Assembly: GCF_040706555.1 (NCBI RefSeq)
Contig: NZ_JAPDRH010000003.1
Span: 868,001-932,000 of the forward strand
From: Lentisalinibacter salinarum
GTDB taxonomy: Bacteria > Pseudomonadota > Gammaproteobacteria > Steroidobacterales > Woeseiaceae
DNA length: 64,000 bases
Reading direction: 5' to 3'
The position numbers and the translations under genes were made by a program. The notes beneath the pieces are model-generated. The model made no database searches. It had not been told where the DNA came from and saw only the letters and a program-made list of their open reading frames with translations. Positions 1 to 11,830 of this stretch are shown in pieces; position 1 is the stretch's first letter, and every line of letters begins with the position of its first letter.

Positions 1-83
1 TGCTCGATCTTCAGCCACTCCGACGGCGGCATGTCCCGGTCGATGTAATCGGCGAGTTGGTCTTTGGACACTGTTTCCGGCAT
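1..83 (-). CDS. MaoC-like dehydratase, N-terminal fragment (partial)
   Basis: A reading frame starts at the ATG complementary to 81-83, just after an AGGGGAC ribosome-binding sequence, and runs off the left edge of the window. The visible 27 residues begin MPETVSKDQLADYI and contain PPSEWLKIE. That matches the start of MaoC/NodN-type hotdog hydratases, which open with an L-x-x-x-x-G segment followed by S-[DE]-W-x-x-I. The fragment is too short to settle the family, and no catalytic residue is visible. It is transcribed away from the plcP gene. Confidence 0.45.
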   Translation of the reverse strand, partial: MPETVSKDQLADYIDRDMPPSEWLKIE

Positions 84-277
84 GTCCCCTCTCCTGCTTC
101 TGAGACTGGATATCGGCGGGCCGGCACGGTCCGCCACGGTCTTGCCGGGCGCCTTGTTCTTCGCACGCGGAGCCGCCTGGGCGCCTCGGCGGAGGCCAAG
201 TGTACCCGAGATGGAGCCCCCCGGGGCATGGCGGCAGCCGGCTCCGCGATTTTCTGCGCATGCGGCGAGCCATCAAA

Positions 278-322
278 ACGTCACGGCAGCGTAAGAAAAT
301 CTTCAACTTGCGTGACTATCTT
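278..322 (+). promoter_or_regulatory. Candidate Pho box and -10 element upstream of plcP
   Basis: Three 7-base units lie 11 bases apart: ACGTCAC (278-284), GCGTAAG (289-295) and TCTTCAA (300-306). They have 4-base spacers, the last being AAAA. This is the geometry of PhoB sites (CTGTCAT-like units with A-rich 4-base spacers). A TATCTT hexamer at 317-322 follows the last unit after exactly 10 bases, as in the E. coli phoA promoter. The individual units are only partial matches to consensus, so the periodicity and the -10 spacing are the main support. Confidence 0.5.
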
Positions 323-357
323 CACCGCCATCTCGGATTGGCAGCGGGGCAGAGGAT

Positions 358-1152
358 ATGGAGCACGCGGAAGCACGGGTACAGGCGGAGGCGGTCTGGC
401 TCTCGGACACCCATCTCGGCACCCGCGGCTGCCGCGCCCGTCAACTCCTCGACTTCCTCCGCTCGCTGGAGACGCGCCGGCTCTACCTGGTCGGCGACAT
501 CCTCGACTTGCAGGCGATGCGCAGCACCGTCTACTGGCCGCCGGTCCACGGCGAGGTACTGCTCGAGATCATGCGCCTGTCCCGGGACGGCACCCGGGTG
601 ATCTACATCCCGGGCAATCACGACGCCGAGCTGCGGCTGTTCGACGGCACGGATCATCACCTGATCGAGATCCGCCGCAGCCACGTCCACGAGACGCGCT
701 GCGGGCGCCGGCTGCTGGTGACCCACGGCGACGAATTCGACCGCGACCTGCGGGTCGGCTCCATGAAAGAGCGCCTCGGCTCTGCCGCCTACCGCTGGCT
801 GGTGGACATGGATGCGGGACTGAACCGGGTGCGCCACCGGCTCGGTTATCGCCCCGTGCGCATGGCGAGCACCATCAAGATGCGCATCAACGCAGCGCTG
901 GACTACATACACCGCTACGAGAACACGGCCATCGAGTACGTCCGGGCGCAGGGCCTGGACGGCATCGTCTGCGGCCACATCCATCGGCCGGCCGTGCGCC
1001 GGGCCGGCGACGTCATCTACTGCAACGACGGCGACTGGGTCGAGCACTGCACCGCGCTGGTGGAGAACCGGGAAGGCCGCCTCGGACTGGTGTCCTGGGA
1101 CGGCGCAGCCGAACCGGCGCTCGGCCACGTGGAACTCGGCGCCGTCGCCTGA
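358..1152 (+). CDS. plcP: PlcP-like metallophosphoesterase (LpxH superfamily)
   Basis: This 264-residue calcineurin-like phosphoesterase has the full metal-binding set: SDTHLG (Asp17, His19), GDILD (Asp47), GNHD (Asn87, His88), THGDEFD (His123) and GHIH near residue 206. The THLGTRGC start, the YWPPVH segment, and the NDGDWVEHCTA end match the bacterial PlcP branch rather than classical LpxH. PlcP is an Mn-dependent enzyme that removes phosphate head groups from phospholipids under phosphate limitation, leaving diacylglycerol for glycolipid synthesis. A nearby glycosyltransferase and PAP2 phosphatase, plus Pho-box-like repeats upstream, support that role. The start follows a GGGGCAGAGG ribosome-binding region. 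An LpxH-type function in lipid A synthesis is the alternative. Confidence 0.8.
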   Translation: MEHAEARVQAEAVWLSDTHLGTRGCRARQLLDFLRSLETRRLYLVGDILDLQAMRSTVYWPPVHGEVLLEIMRLSRDGTRVIYIPGNHDAELRLFDGTDHHLIEIRRSHVHETRCGRRLLVTHGDEFDRDLRVGSMKERLGSAAYRWLVDMDAGLNRVRHRLGYRPVRMASTIKMRINAALDYIHRYENTAIEYVRAQGLDGIVCGHIHRPAVRRAGDVIYCNDGDWVEHCTALVENREGRLGLVSWDGAAEPALGHVELGAVA

Positions 1153-1167
1153 CGCGGAGACCTTGCC

Positions 1168-1395
1168 GTGACCGCTTCCACGACAAGGACACCGATCGGT
1201 AACCGCGTCCCCCGCTACACTGCACTGTCGCGACACATCGGCGCGCTGCTGCATGCCGACGAGGGGCTGATCGCCGCCTTCTGGGACGATGCCCAGCCCG
1301 CCAGCGTCAATCTCGAGAATATCGCCTACTGGCTCGGCCAGTCGGCCGAGGCCGCCGGTGCGCTGGAGGAGCCCAAAGCCGGCTCAGACCGATAG
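1168..1395 (+). CDS. Small hypothetical protein (75 aa)
   Basis: This short frame starts with GTG 15 bases after the plcP stop, preceded by GCGGAGA, so it is probably cotranscribed with plcP. The product is soluble, with no signal peptide or membrane segment, and is mostly helical in appearance (SRHIGALLHADEGLIAAF, then ENIAYWLGQSAEAAG). I do not recognise a family. Its last 12 bases overlap the end of the converging PAP2 gene. Codon usage resembles the neighbours, which supports expression, but the assignment rests on context. Confidence 0.5.
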   Translation: MTASTTRTPIGNRVPRYTALSRHIGALLHADEGLIAAFWDDAQPASVNLENIAYWLGQSAEAAGALEEPKAGSDR

Positions 1396-1929
1396 GGGAG
1401 CAAAGTGCAGTAAAGAGAGACTGGCGGCGGCGAGCAGCAGGCCGACGGCGGCGCCCGCGAGCACGTCGGTGGGATAGTGCAGGCCGAGCACCACCCGTGA
1501 GGCGGCGACCAGCAGCGCGAACGGCAGCATCGCCAGGCCGAGCACCGGCAGGTAGACCAGGAAGAACGCCGAGAACAGCGCCGCGTGCAGAGTGTGGCCG
1601 GACGGGAAGCTGTAGCGGTCCAGGGGCGCCGTGCCACAGCGGATGTCCGCGAAGGTGATGAACGGTCTCTCCCGCACGAGTCGCTCCTTCAGGAAACGGT
1701 AGAGTCCCACGCCAACCAGCGCGGTGACGCCGGTCTGCAGCACCGGGCCGGCGGCCTGCTCGCCGCCGATCAGGAGCATGACGCCGAGCCCCGCGTACCA
1801 GGCGACGCCGTCACCCAGACGGCTCACCGCACGGAACAGGGTCAGTACGGGCGTGCGCCGGCTGAGCCGGTTGACCTTCAGCGTGAAACCGATCTCCGCT
1901 GCCGCCACCTGCTGCCAGATTGTCTGCAC
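1384..1929 (-). CDS. PAP2-family membrane phosphatase
   Basis: The 181-residue product carries all three PAP2 signatures: K-x6-RP (KERLVRERP), PSGH, and SR-x5-H-x3-D (SRVVLGLHYPTD), set between hydrophobic helices. PAP2 enzymes dephosphorylate lipid phosphates such as phosphatidic acid or undecaprenyl diphosphate at the membrane. I chose the GTG at 1927-1929 because GGAGAGG precedes it; a longer in-frame extension to 2085 has no recognisable domain and would run through the divergent promoter region. Its place between plcP and a glycosyltransferase suggests it may supply diacylglycerol for glycolipid synthesis; this is inference. Confidence 0.82.
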   Translation of the reverse strand: MQTIWQQVAAAEIGFTLKVNRLSRRTPVLTLFRAVSRLGDGVAWYAGLGVMLLIGGEQAAGPVLQTGVTALVGVGLYRFLKERLVRERPFITFADIRCGTAPLDRYSFPSGHTLHAALFSAFFLVYLPVLGLAMLPFALLVAASRVVLGLHYPTDVLAGAAVGLLLAAASLSLLHFAPLSV

Positions 1930-1990
1930 GGAAACCTCTCCCGGATTGCCCGAAGCTGACGAGAGTCTCGCCGGGGGACAAGTCACCGAG

Positions 1991-2019
1991 GTGACAGCTT
2001 TTTGAAATATCGGTGACAT
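1991..2019 (-). promoter_or_regulatory. Candidate triple Pho box between PAP2 and glycosyltransferase genes
   Basis: Read on the minus strand, three 7-base units lie 11 bases apart: ATGTCAC (2019-2013), ATTTCAA (2008-2002) and CTGTCAC (1997-1991). The spacers are CGAT and AAAG. CTGTCAC with an upstream AAAG spacer is close to the E. coli phoA Pho box. The orientation reads toward the PAP2 gene; the divergent glycosyltransferase starts 75 bases away on the other side and may share control. A good -10 at the expected place was not seen on the minus strand. Confidence 0.6.
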
Positions 2020-2093
2020 GTTGCGCATCCCTGTCCCGGAACTTTCTCCGAACGGCAAGATTCCGGTAACGGTGTGGGTGGACACTGGCGGCC

Positions 2094-3143
2094 ATGCGCA
2101 TCGCCATCGTCACCGACGCCTGGCTGCCCCAGGTGAACGGTGTAGTCACAACGCTGGGCAGGACCCGCGACGAACTGATCCGCGCCGGACACCGGGTCAA
2201 GATGCTCACGCCGGCCGATCACCGCACGCTGCCCTGCCCCTCTTATCCCGAGATCCGGCTCTCCGTGCTGCCCTATCGCCGCGTTCGCAGGACGCTGGAC
2301 GCCTTCCGGCCCGACTGCATTCACATCGCCACCGAGGGGCCGCTGGGTTTTGCGGCGAGGCGCTACTGCGTACGGCGCGGCCTCGCATTCACGACGTCCT
2401 ATCACACCCGCTTCCCCCAGTACGTACGGGAGCGGGCGCCGATACCGGTCTCGTGGATGTACGCCTGGCTCAGGCGCTTCCATCGGCCGGCGGCGGCGAC
2501 CCTGGTGCCCACGCCCGCCGTGCGGGACGAACTCGCCGCCCGTCGATTCCGCGGACTCCGGCTGTGGAGCCGCGGCGTCGACGTGGAGCTGTTCCGCCCC
2601 GAGCCGAAAGCGTCCCTGGCCGGGCCGCGCCCGATCTGTCTCTACATGGGCCGTGTCGCCGTGGAGAAGAACGTGGAAGCCTTCCTGCAGCTCCGCCTGC
2701 CGGGCACGAAATACGTGGTCGGCGACGGCCCCGACCTCGTCCGGCTGCGCGCGGAATACCCCGACGTGGTTTTCACCGGCTATCGCTTCGGCCCCGAACT
2801 CGCGGCGTACCTCGCCGCTGCCGACGTCTTCGTCTTCCCCAGCCGCACGGATACCTTCGGCCTGGTAATGCTGGAGGCCATGGCCTGCGGCACGCCGGTG
2901 GCCGCCTATCCGGTCACGGGTCCGCTGGACGTCATCGAGCAGGGCCGCACCGGCGTCCTGCACGAGGACCTCGGCGTCGCCGTGCGCCGTGCGCTCACGC
3001 TGGACCGAGGAGCCTGCCGGCAAGCCGCGCTGGAGAAGAGCTGGGCCCGGGCGACCGGCGAATTCCTCGGCCATCTCGCCCGCAAGGACGCCACGACATC
3101 GCGGGATGTCGCGCAGGCGTTGCCGGGCGCCGTCGATCCGTGA
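2094..3143 (+). CDS. Family 4 glycosyltransferase, Agt/SqdX/MgtA-like
   Basis: This 349-residue GT-B enzyme opens with MRIAIVTDAWLPQVNGVVTT, the typical acceptor-domain start of glycolipid mannosyl/glucosyltransferases. Its C-terminal Rossmann domain contains GRVAVEKN, GDGP, and the EX7E-type donor site in RTDTFGLVMLEAMACG. Relatives transfer sugar to diacylglycerol or phosphatidylinositol. In marine bacteria the PlcP phospholipase is paired with a glycosyltransferase called Agt that makes glucosyl- or glucuronosyl-diacylglycerol during phosphate starvation; this gene is the natural candidate here. Donor and acceptor cannot be read from sequence. Confidence 0.8.
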   Translation: MRIAIVTDAWLPQVNGVVTTLGRTRDELIRAGHRVKMLTPADHRTLPCPSYPEIRLSVLPYRRVRRTLDAFRPDCIHIATEGPLGFAARRYCVRRGLAFTTSYHTRFPQYVRERAPIPVSWMYAWLRRFHRPAAATLVPTPAVRDELAARRFRGLRLWSRGVDVELFRPEPKASLAGPRPICLYMGRVAVEKNVEAFLQLRLPGTKYVVGDGPDLVRLRAEYPDVVFTGYRFGPELAAYLAAADVFVFPSRTDTFGLVMLEAMACGTPVAAYPVTGPLDVIEQGRTGVLHEDLGVAVRRALTLDRGACRQAALEKSWARATGEFLGHLARKDATTSRDVAQALPGAVDP

Positions 3144-3190
3144 TCCTCGCAGCCGTTTGCATGCGCCCGCCGCCCGGGCACAATGCCTCC

Positions 3191-3712
3191 ATGACCATTA
3201 CCGAAAGACGGCCGGACGAAACGCCGCAAGGTGGCGGCCGCGTGCTGACCGCCGTGGCCACGCTGGTACTCGCCATCACGGGCCTGCTGCTGGCGTTCAC
3301 CGCCATGATGGCGCTGTTCCTCGGCGCCGACGGGCCCGGCATGCAGTCCTTGCTCGCGCTCACCGGTTGGCTGCTGCTGCCCACCGCCGTGCTGGCCCTG
3401 CTGTGCCTGCGCCTGCTGGAGCCGGACGGAGGCAGCCGTCTTTCCGCCTGCTGGGCCCGGCTGCCCGCCTGGCTGGTGCTGCTGATCGCCATGATGCTGC
3501 TGCTGGCCGTCCTCGCCGAGCTCGCGATCTGGCTGGTGGAGTTCGCCGGCGGCGGTACGGTGGCGCTGGGCCACTACCTGCCGATCATGAGCGTGCTGAT
3601 CTACTCCCTGGCGCTCACCGCCGGCTACGCGGTGGTGGCGCCGGCCGGGGAAGGCGGCGAGCATCGCGGACCCGTGCGCCACACCGATCCGGTGCGGCGC
3701 GACCTCGACTGA
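3191..3712 (+). CDS. Hypothetical inner-membrane protein (173 aa)
   Basis: About four hydrophobic helices are visible: VLTAVATLVLAITGLLLAF, the LLALTGWLLLPTAVLALL stretch, WLVLLIAMMLLLAVLAELA, and a last one around ALTAGYAVVA. The ends are charged and soluble. It begins 47 bases after the glycosyltransferase stop and may be cotranscribed. I do not recognise the family. An in-frame ATG at 3161 is an alternative start; 3191 was preferred because the intervening residues are proline-rich and unlike a membrane-protein start. Confidence 0.6.
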   Translation: MTITERRPDETPQGGGRVLTAVATLVLAITGLLLAFTAMMALFLGADGPGMQSLLALTGWLLLPTAVLALLCLRLLEPDGGSRLSACWARLPAWLVLLIAMMLLLAVLAELAIWLVEFAGGGTVALGHYLPIMSVLIYSLALTAGYAVVAPAGEGGEHRGPVRHTDPVRRDLD

Positions 3713-3721
3713 GCGGCCCGG

Positions 3722-5218
<1,497 letters not shown>

Positions 5219-5223
5219 GGTGG

Positions 5224-5750
5224 TTACTGCTCCGTGGGGCTTTGCTCTGCGTTTGCCTGATGCTGCGGCCCGAGCGGATCGGGGACGCGCATGCGGTGCC
5301 CGGCCTGCTCCGGCCAGGGCGCATCCGGGTGCCGTGCGGCGAAGGCAGCCAGCCTGCCGAGTACCGCTTCGGGCCACGGCGAGACCCGCCGGGAGGCCGT
5401 ATCGACGTGCAGGTTCATCCACTCGCAGGTGGCGGCGAGCCAGCCCTCGTCGGCGTGATACATGCGCTGGAACTGGTGGATGCGCTTGGCATCCCAGGCG
5501 AGGAGCTGGGCGCTGACCGCCACCGGATCGTCCTCGCACAGCTCGCGCAGGTAGCTCACGTGGCACTCCACCGCGAAAGTAGTGCCGCCGCTCTCCTCGC
5601 GGTAGGCGGTGTCGAGGCCGAGTTCGTCCCACAGCCCGTCGACGCCGTGGTCGAATATCAGCACGTACCAGGCCACGTTCATGTGGCCGTTGTAGTCGAT
5701 CCACTCCGGTCGGATCGTCTCCGCATGCACCCTGACGCCGTGGAAGGCGC

Positions 5751-5754
<4 letters not shown>
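5224..5754 (-). CDS. Acyl-CoA thioesterase, hotdog fold (4HBT-like)
   Basis: The 176-residue protein contains the hotdog thioesterase signature RPEWIDYNGHMNVAWYVLIFD, in which the Asp of WIDYNGHMN is the expected catalytic residue, followed by FAVECHVSYLRELCEDDPV. It most likely hydrolyses an acyl-CoA or betaine/carnitinyl-CoA thioester. The start is the GTG at 5752-5754, which overlaps the stop of the upstream acetoacetate-CoA ligase as GTGA, so the two are translationally coupled. The tail (last 20 residues or so) is polar and low-complexity. Substrate is not determined. Confidence 0.82.
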
Positions 5755-7712
<1,958 letters not shown>

Positions 7713-7889
7713 AGTCGCTCCGGCTCGGTTGCGCCAGTGCGGCGCGTCGGCCCGGGCATTGTAACGACACCCTCGGCGAGCCGTAAGGGATGCGCTGGCC
7801 GTGGCGGCGCGGCGCCCTTACCATCGACGCAGGCATCGGCAAGCGACCGGGAGAACGGGCATGGACAGCAGCAGCGCCGGGAGAGGCAC

Positions 7890-8825
7890 ATGAGGGCAGT
7901 CGTCAATGCTGTGCTGATCCTGTTCATCGCCGTGGCGCTGGTGCTCGCATGGGCCTGGGAGCCCGATCGCAGCGTCGAGTCCCTGACCGAGCGCTACCGG
8001 GTCACCGGCTCGCAGTTCCTGGAATTCGACGGCATGAGCGCCCATGTCGCCGTCTAGGGCAGCGGGCCGGCGCTGGTCCTGCTGCACGGCACCGGCGCCT
8101 CCCTGCACACGTGGAACGGGTGGGCGGAGGCGCTGGCCGGCGACTTCCGCATCGTGCGCATGGATCTGCCGGGATTCGGGCTGACGGGCCCCCATCCCGC
8201 CGGCGACTACTCCATCGGCGCCTACGTGCGATTCGTCGACGCCGTCACGCGGCGTCTCGGCATCGACGACTTCCACCTGGCCGGCAACTCGCTGGGCGGG
8301 CGCATCGCTTGGAACTACGCGGTCGCCCATCCGGAGCGGGTGAACCGGCTGCTACTCGTCGACGCATCGGGCTATCCGCTGCGACGCACGCCCTCGCTGA
8401 TTTTCCGGCTCGCGGCGTTGCCGGGCATCGGCGACGCACTGGCGAAACTGACGCCGCGCATCCTCTACCGCCGGAGTCTGGAGGAGGTCTACGCGGACGA
8501 CAGTCTGGTGGACGAGGCGCTGGTGGACCGCTACTTCGAACTGTCGCTGCGGGAAGGCAATCGGGAGGCTTTCCTGCAGCGGGTTCGTGCCGCGTCACGA
8601 TCCGCCCGCGACGATCCCGCCGCCGCGCTGGCGCAGATCGGCGCGCCGACGCTGGTGCAGTGGGGCGGGCAGGACGAGTGGATACCGCCGGAGCACGGCC
8701 GGCGCTTCGCCGAGGACATCCCGGACGCGCGGCTGGTGGTCTACGACGATCTCGGCCACGTGCCCATGGAGGAGTCACCGGCACGGACGGCCCGGGACGC
8801 GCGGGAGTTCCTGCGGGACGAGTGA
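7890..8825 (+). pseudogene. Alpha/beta hydrolase interrupted by an in-frame TAG
   Basis: An ATG at 7890, preceded by GGGAGAGG, opens a frame with an N-terminal membrane anchor (AVLILFIAVALVLAWAW). After codon 55 the frame meets TAG at 8055-8057 and then continues without interruption for 255 codons to 8825. The continuation is a complete alpha/beta hydrolase: LLHGTG oxyanion loop, GNSLGG nucleophile elbow, acidic residue in WGGQDEWIP, and histidine in DLGHVPMEE. The stop falls where homologues usually have a polar residue before GSGPALVLLHG. It is a single-base change from GAG, CAG or AAG. It could be a recent nonsense mutation, a sequencing error, or amber readthrough. Confidence 0.85.
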
Positions 8826-8868
8826 ACCCCGCCGGCCCTTGCCGGGCCCCGGCGGCCGCTTCGTGCGC

Positions 8869-9048
8869 CTAGCCCTTCGGACCGAACAGCGCCCAGAGGA
8901 TGAGTCCGAGCAACGGCAGTACGAGGATGACCACGATCCAGAGCACCTTGCTGCCGGTACTCGCCCGGCTGCCCAGGGTCTTCACGATCGCATAGACATC
9001 CAGTATCAGGATGATCAGGCCGAACAGGCCGCCGATTTCCAGTCCCAT
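8869..9048 (-). CDS. PLDc_N-type small membrane protein
   Basis: A 59-residue protein with two hydrophobic helices: IGGLFGLIILILDVYAIV, then VLWIVVILVLPLLGLILWALFG. The ending P-x-x-G-L-I-L-W-x-x-F-G-P is the signature of the phospholipase D nuclease N-terminal (PLDc_N) family, which occurs alone as a two-helix membrane protein. Function is unknown in that form; it has no catalytic HKD motif. The ATG at 9048 follows GGGAGA at a suitable distance; a longer upstream extension to 9090 is unlikely. Confidence 0.75.
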   Translation of the reverse strand: MGLEIGGLFGLIILILDVYAIVKTLGSRASTGSKVLWIVVILVLPLLGLILWALFGPKG

Positions 9049-9229
9049 CCAGGGTCTCCCGTGCAGCATTGACGTCCGACGAGCATACACATCCGGCCGG
9101 CATCGCGCACGGCGCGGCGCGCCATTGCCCGGCGAATTGCCGTACTATTGCCGGGCCATCCCGGCGCCTCCCGCCCGCCTGCCGTTTGCTAGTATTCCCA
9201 CCCTCGCAAGGAAACCACGAGACATCGAC

Positions 9230-10552
9230 TTGACGCAGACGGTTCCGAAACCCGGCCCCGCGAGGGACGTCTACGACCTGCTGACCGGCGACGAGGATGC
9301 CCGCGTCTGCAAGGACATCCCCGATGCCGCCTGCCGGGAGCAGCCCCGCAATTATCTGATCCACGTCGCCTCGCTGGTCGCGACCAAGACCGGCGACCGG
9401 CTGGCCGGGCCGAAACTCGTGCTGGCCTGGCTCCTGACGAGCCTCGGCGCCCCGGCGTGGATGCTGGGCTGGCTGGTGCCCATCCGCGAATCGCTCGCGC
9501 TGCTGCCCCAGCTCGTCGTCGCCCGCTACCTGCGCGCCGTGCCGGTGCGCAAGTGGTTCTGGGTGGCCGGCAGCGTGCTGCAGGGCGTGGCGGTGATGCT
9601 CATGGGTGCCGTCGCGCTGAGCCTGGAGGGCTCCGCGGCAGGGTGGGCGATCCTGGGGCTGCTCACCCTGTTCAGCCTGGCGCGGGGGATCTGCTCGGTG
9701 GCCAGCAAGGACGTGCTCGGCAAGACCATCGCCAAGACCCGGCGCGGCTCGGTGACCGGCTACGCGGCCTCGGCCGCCGGCGCCGTGACGGTCGCCGTGG
9801 GCGTCGCGGCGATCGCGCTCGACCCCGGCAGCCGGGGTATCGGCTTCTTCGTCGCCGTATTGTTCGCCGCCGGCGGCCTCTGGCTGCTGGCCGCCGCCAT
9901 CTACAGCTTCCTCGCCGAATACGCCGGCGCCACGGAGGGCGGCGGTAATGCCCTGACCGAGGCCGTCCGCCAGCTCGGCCTCATCCGCCGCGACCGGGAC
10001 CTGCGGGAATTCCTGATCACCCGCACGCTGCTGCTCTCCACCGCGCTGGCCGCCCCCTTCTACGTGAGCCTCGCGAACCAGAGCATGGAGAACACGCTGT
10101 CCGGGCTCGGCTCGCTGATGCTGGCCTCCGGCGCAGCCAGCTTCCTCAGCGCGCCGGTCTGGGGGCGGCTGTCGGACCGTTCCAGCCGGCTGGTGATGAA
10201 GCGCGCCGCACTGCTCGCCGCGACGGCCAGCCTGGCCACGGCCGCGCTGGCGCTCGCGCCGCAAGTGCCGCTCGCTCCCGCCGCCTTCGCGGCCACCTAC
10301 TTTGCGCTCAGCATCGCCCACGCCGGCGTGCGGCTGGGGCGCAAGACCCATCTCGTGGACATCGCCACGGCGGAGAACCGCGCGAGCTACGTCGCGGTCA
10401 GCAATACCGTGATCGGCGTGATGCTGCTGGCCGGGGGCATCTTCGGCGGCATCGCCACCCTGGTGGGCTCCGCCTGGACCCTGGTGCTGCTGGCGGCGCT
10501 CTCGGTGGCCGCGGCCGCCTCGGCCCACCGGCTGAGCGAGGCGCAGCAGTGA
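9230..10552 (+). CDS. Major facilitator superfamily transporter
   Basis: The product has roughly ten to twelve hydrophobic helices in two bundles of the MFS type, with a soluble N-terminal stretch of about 60 residues that includes DVYDLLTGDEDARVC. The second half carries a short MFS-like loop (GRLSDRSSRLVMKR). A TTG at 9230 is the best start I can see, since translation upstream reads through low-quality sequence; an AAGGAA lies somewhat far upstream, so the start is uncertain. The substrate is not recognisable. It ends 4 bases before the end of the converging corA gene. Confidence 0.7.
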   Translation: MTQTVPKPGPARDVYDLLTGDEDARVCKDIPDAACREQPRNYLIHVASLVATKTGDRLAGPKLVLAWLLTSLGAPAWMLGWLVPIRESLALLPQLVVARYLRAVPVRKWFWVAGSVLQGVAVMLMGAVALSLEGSAAGWAILGLLTLFSLARGICSVASKDVLGKTIAKTRRGSVTGYAASAAGAVTVAVGVAAIALDPGSRGIGFFVAVLFAAGGLWLLAAAIYSFLAEYAGATEGGGNALTEAVRQLGLIRRDRDLREFLITRTLLLSTALAAPFYVSLANQSMENTLSGLGSLMLASGAASFLSAPVWGRLSDRSSRLVMKRAALLAATASLATAALALAPQVPLAPAAFAATYFALSIAHAGVRLGRKTHLVDIATAENRASYVAVSNTVIGVMLLAGGIFGGIATLVGSAWTLVLLAALSVAAAASAHRLSEAQQ

Positions 10553-10556
10553 GTCG

Positions 10557-11696
10557 CTAGAGCCAGCGCTTGCGGCGAAAGTAGATGAGCATGCCGGCGA
10601 CGATGCCGAGCATCACCAGCCACAGCAGCGGATAGCCGTAACGCAGACCGAGCTCCGGCATGTTCCAGCGGCTCGCCTCCGTATCGAAGTTCATGCCGTA
10701 GATGCCGACCACGAACGAGAGCGGGATGAACACGGTGGCGATGATGGTGAGCACCTTCATCACGTCGTTCATCCGGTTGGAGAGGCTGGACAGATAAACC
10801 TCCAGCAGGCTGGAGGCCATCTCCCGGTAGCTCTCCACCAGATCCAGTGCATGCACCGTGTGGTCGTAGCAGTCACGGAGATACGGGTGAGTCTCCGCTG
10901 CCAGCATGTGATGCTCGTCCCGCACCAGGGTATTCAGGGCATCGCGCTGGGGCCACAGACTGCGGCGCATCACGACCAGCTCGCGCTTCAGGCGGTGGAT
11001 CTCGTCCAGCGCCTGTCGGCTGGGATCGTCGAAGACGGTGAGTTCCAAGGTCTCGATGCGCTCGCCCAGCGCCTCCATGACCGGAAAGCTGAGGTCCACC
11101 GCCGTGTCGATCAGCGCATAGAACAGGTAATCGGCGCCGCGCTCCCGAATCCGCGCCGCGGGCTGGCGCAGCCGGTGGCGCACCGGCTCGAAAGGATCGG
11201 CGTGGCCCGGGTGGAAACTCACCACCCAGGTGTCGCCGAGGAACAGGCTGAGCTGGGTGGGCACTACTCCGTCCGGCCCGTGCTCCGGTGCGCCGACGAT
11301 GGCGAAGAGCTGACCCTCGTAGGCCTCGACCTTGGGCCGCTGCCCGGTATGCAGAACATCCTCCAGCGCCAGAGGATGCAGGCCGTAGGCATCGCCGATG
11401 GAGCGCAGCAGCTCTTCCGAGGGCGTGCCCTGCACGTGCAGCCAGGTCGTGCGTGGGCTGTCGAAATACCTCCCCGCTTCCTCCAGGCCGCAGTCCGTCT
11501 CCTCCACGAGCTGCTCGCCGTCGAAGTCGGTCAGGGACATCCGGACCGGGACGCGCTCCGCCTCCGGCGGCGCGGTGAGATCTCCGGGCGCCGTGCCGGG
11601 GCGGGTATAGCGCCCGGGGAACAGGTGCAGGGAATGACGCCGGGTCAGGTAGTGCCGGCCGCGCGGTTTCTCGCTCGAATTCGTGTGCTGCGTCAT
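10557..11696 (-). CDS. CorA-family divalent metal transporter
   Basis: The 379-residue protein has the CorA layout: a long soluble alpha/beta N-terminal domain, a long charged helix (ERIETLELTVFDDPSRQALDE region), and two C-terminal membrane helices separated by the family motif GMN (VGIYGMNF). It ends with a positive tail, RRKRWL. It should mediate Mg2+, Co2+ or Zn2+ movement across the inner membrane. The start at 11696 gives MTQHTNSSEKPRG. The EDVLHTGQRPKVEAYE segment is typical of CorA/ZntB proteins. Metal choice cannot be told from sequence. Confidence 0.9.
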   Translation of the reverse strand: MTQHTNSSEKPRGRHYLTRRHSLHLFPGRYTRPGTAPGDLTAPPEAERVPVRMSLTDFDGEQLVEETDCGLEEAGRYFDSPRTTWLHVQGTPSEELLRSIGDAYGLHPLALEDVLHTGQRPKVEAYEGQLFAIVGAPEHGPDGVVPTQLSLFLGDTWVVSFHPGHADPFEPVRHRLRQPAARIRERGADYLFYALIDTAVDLSFPVMEALGERIETLELTVFDDPSRQALDEIHRLKRELVVMRRSLWPQRDALNTLVRDEHHMLAAETHPYLRDCYDHTVHALDLVESYREMASSLLEVYLSSLSNRMNDVMKVLTIIATVFIPLSFVVGIYGMNFDTEASRWNMPELGLRYGYPLLWLVMLGIVAGMLIYFRRKRWL

Positions 11697-11830
11697 GGAC
11701 TCGAGCCTGCCTGACGATGGATACTGTGCCGCTTTATCGCAGTGTATCCGCTCGCACGTCATTATGTCGCGTGGCGACTATCGCGATCCGGGCAGACGGG
11801 TGACTGCCGCTCAGCCACCGGACGAACACC

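Noticed and set aside
57..1202. Long plus-strand frame of 381 codons overlapping the start of the window.
   Set aside because: It is low-complexity, Arg/Pro-rich and overlaps the well-supported plcP frame; no domain is visible.
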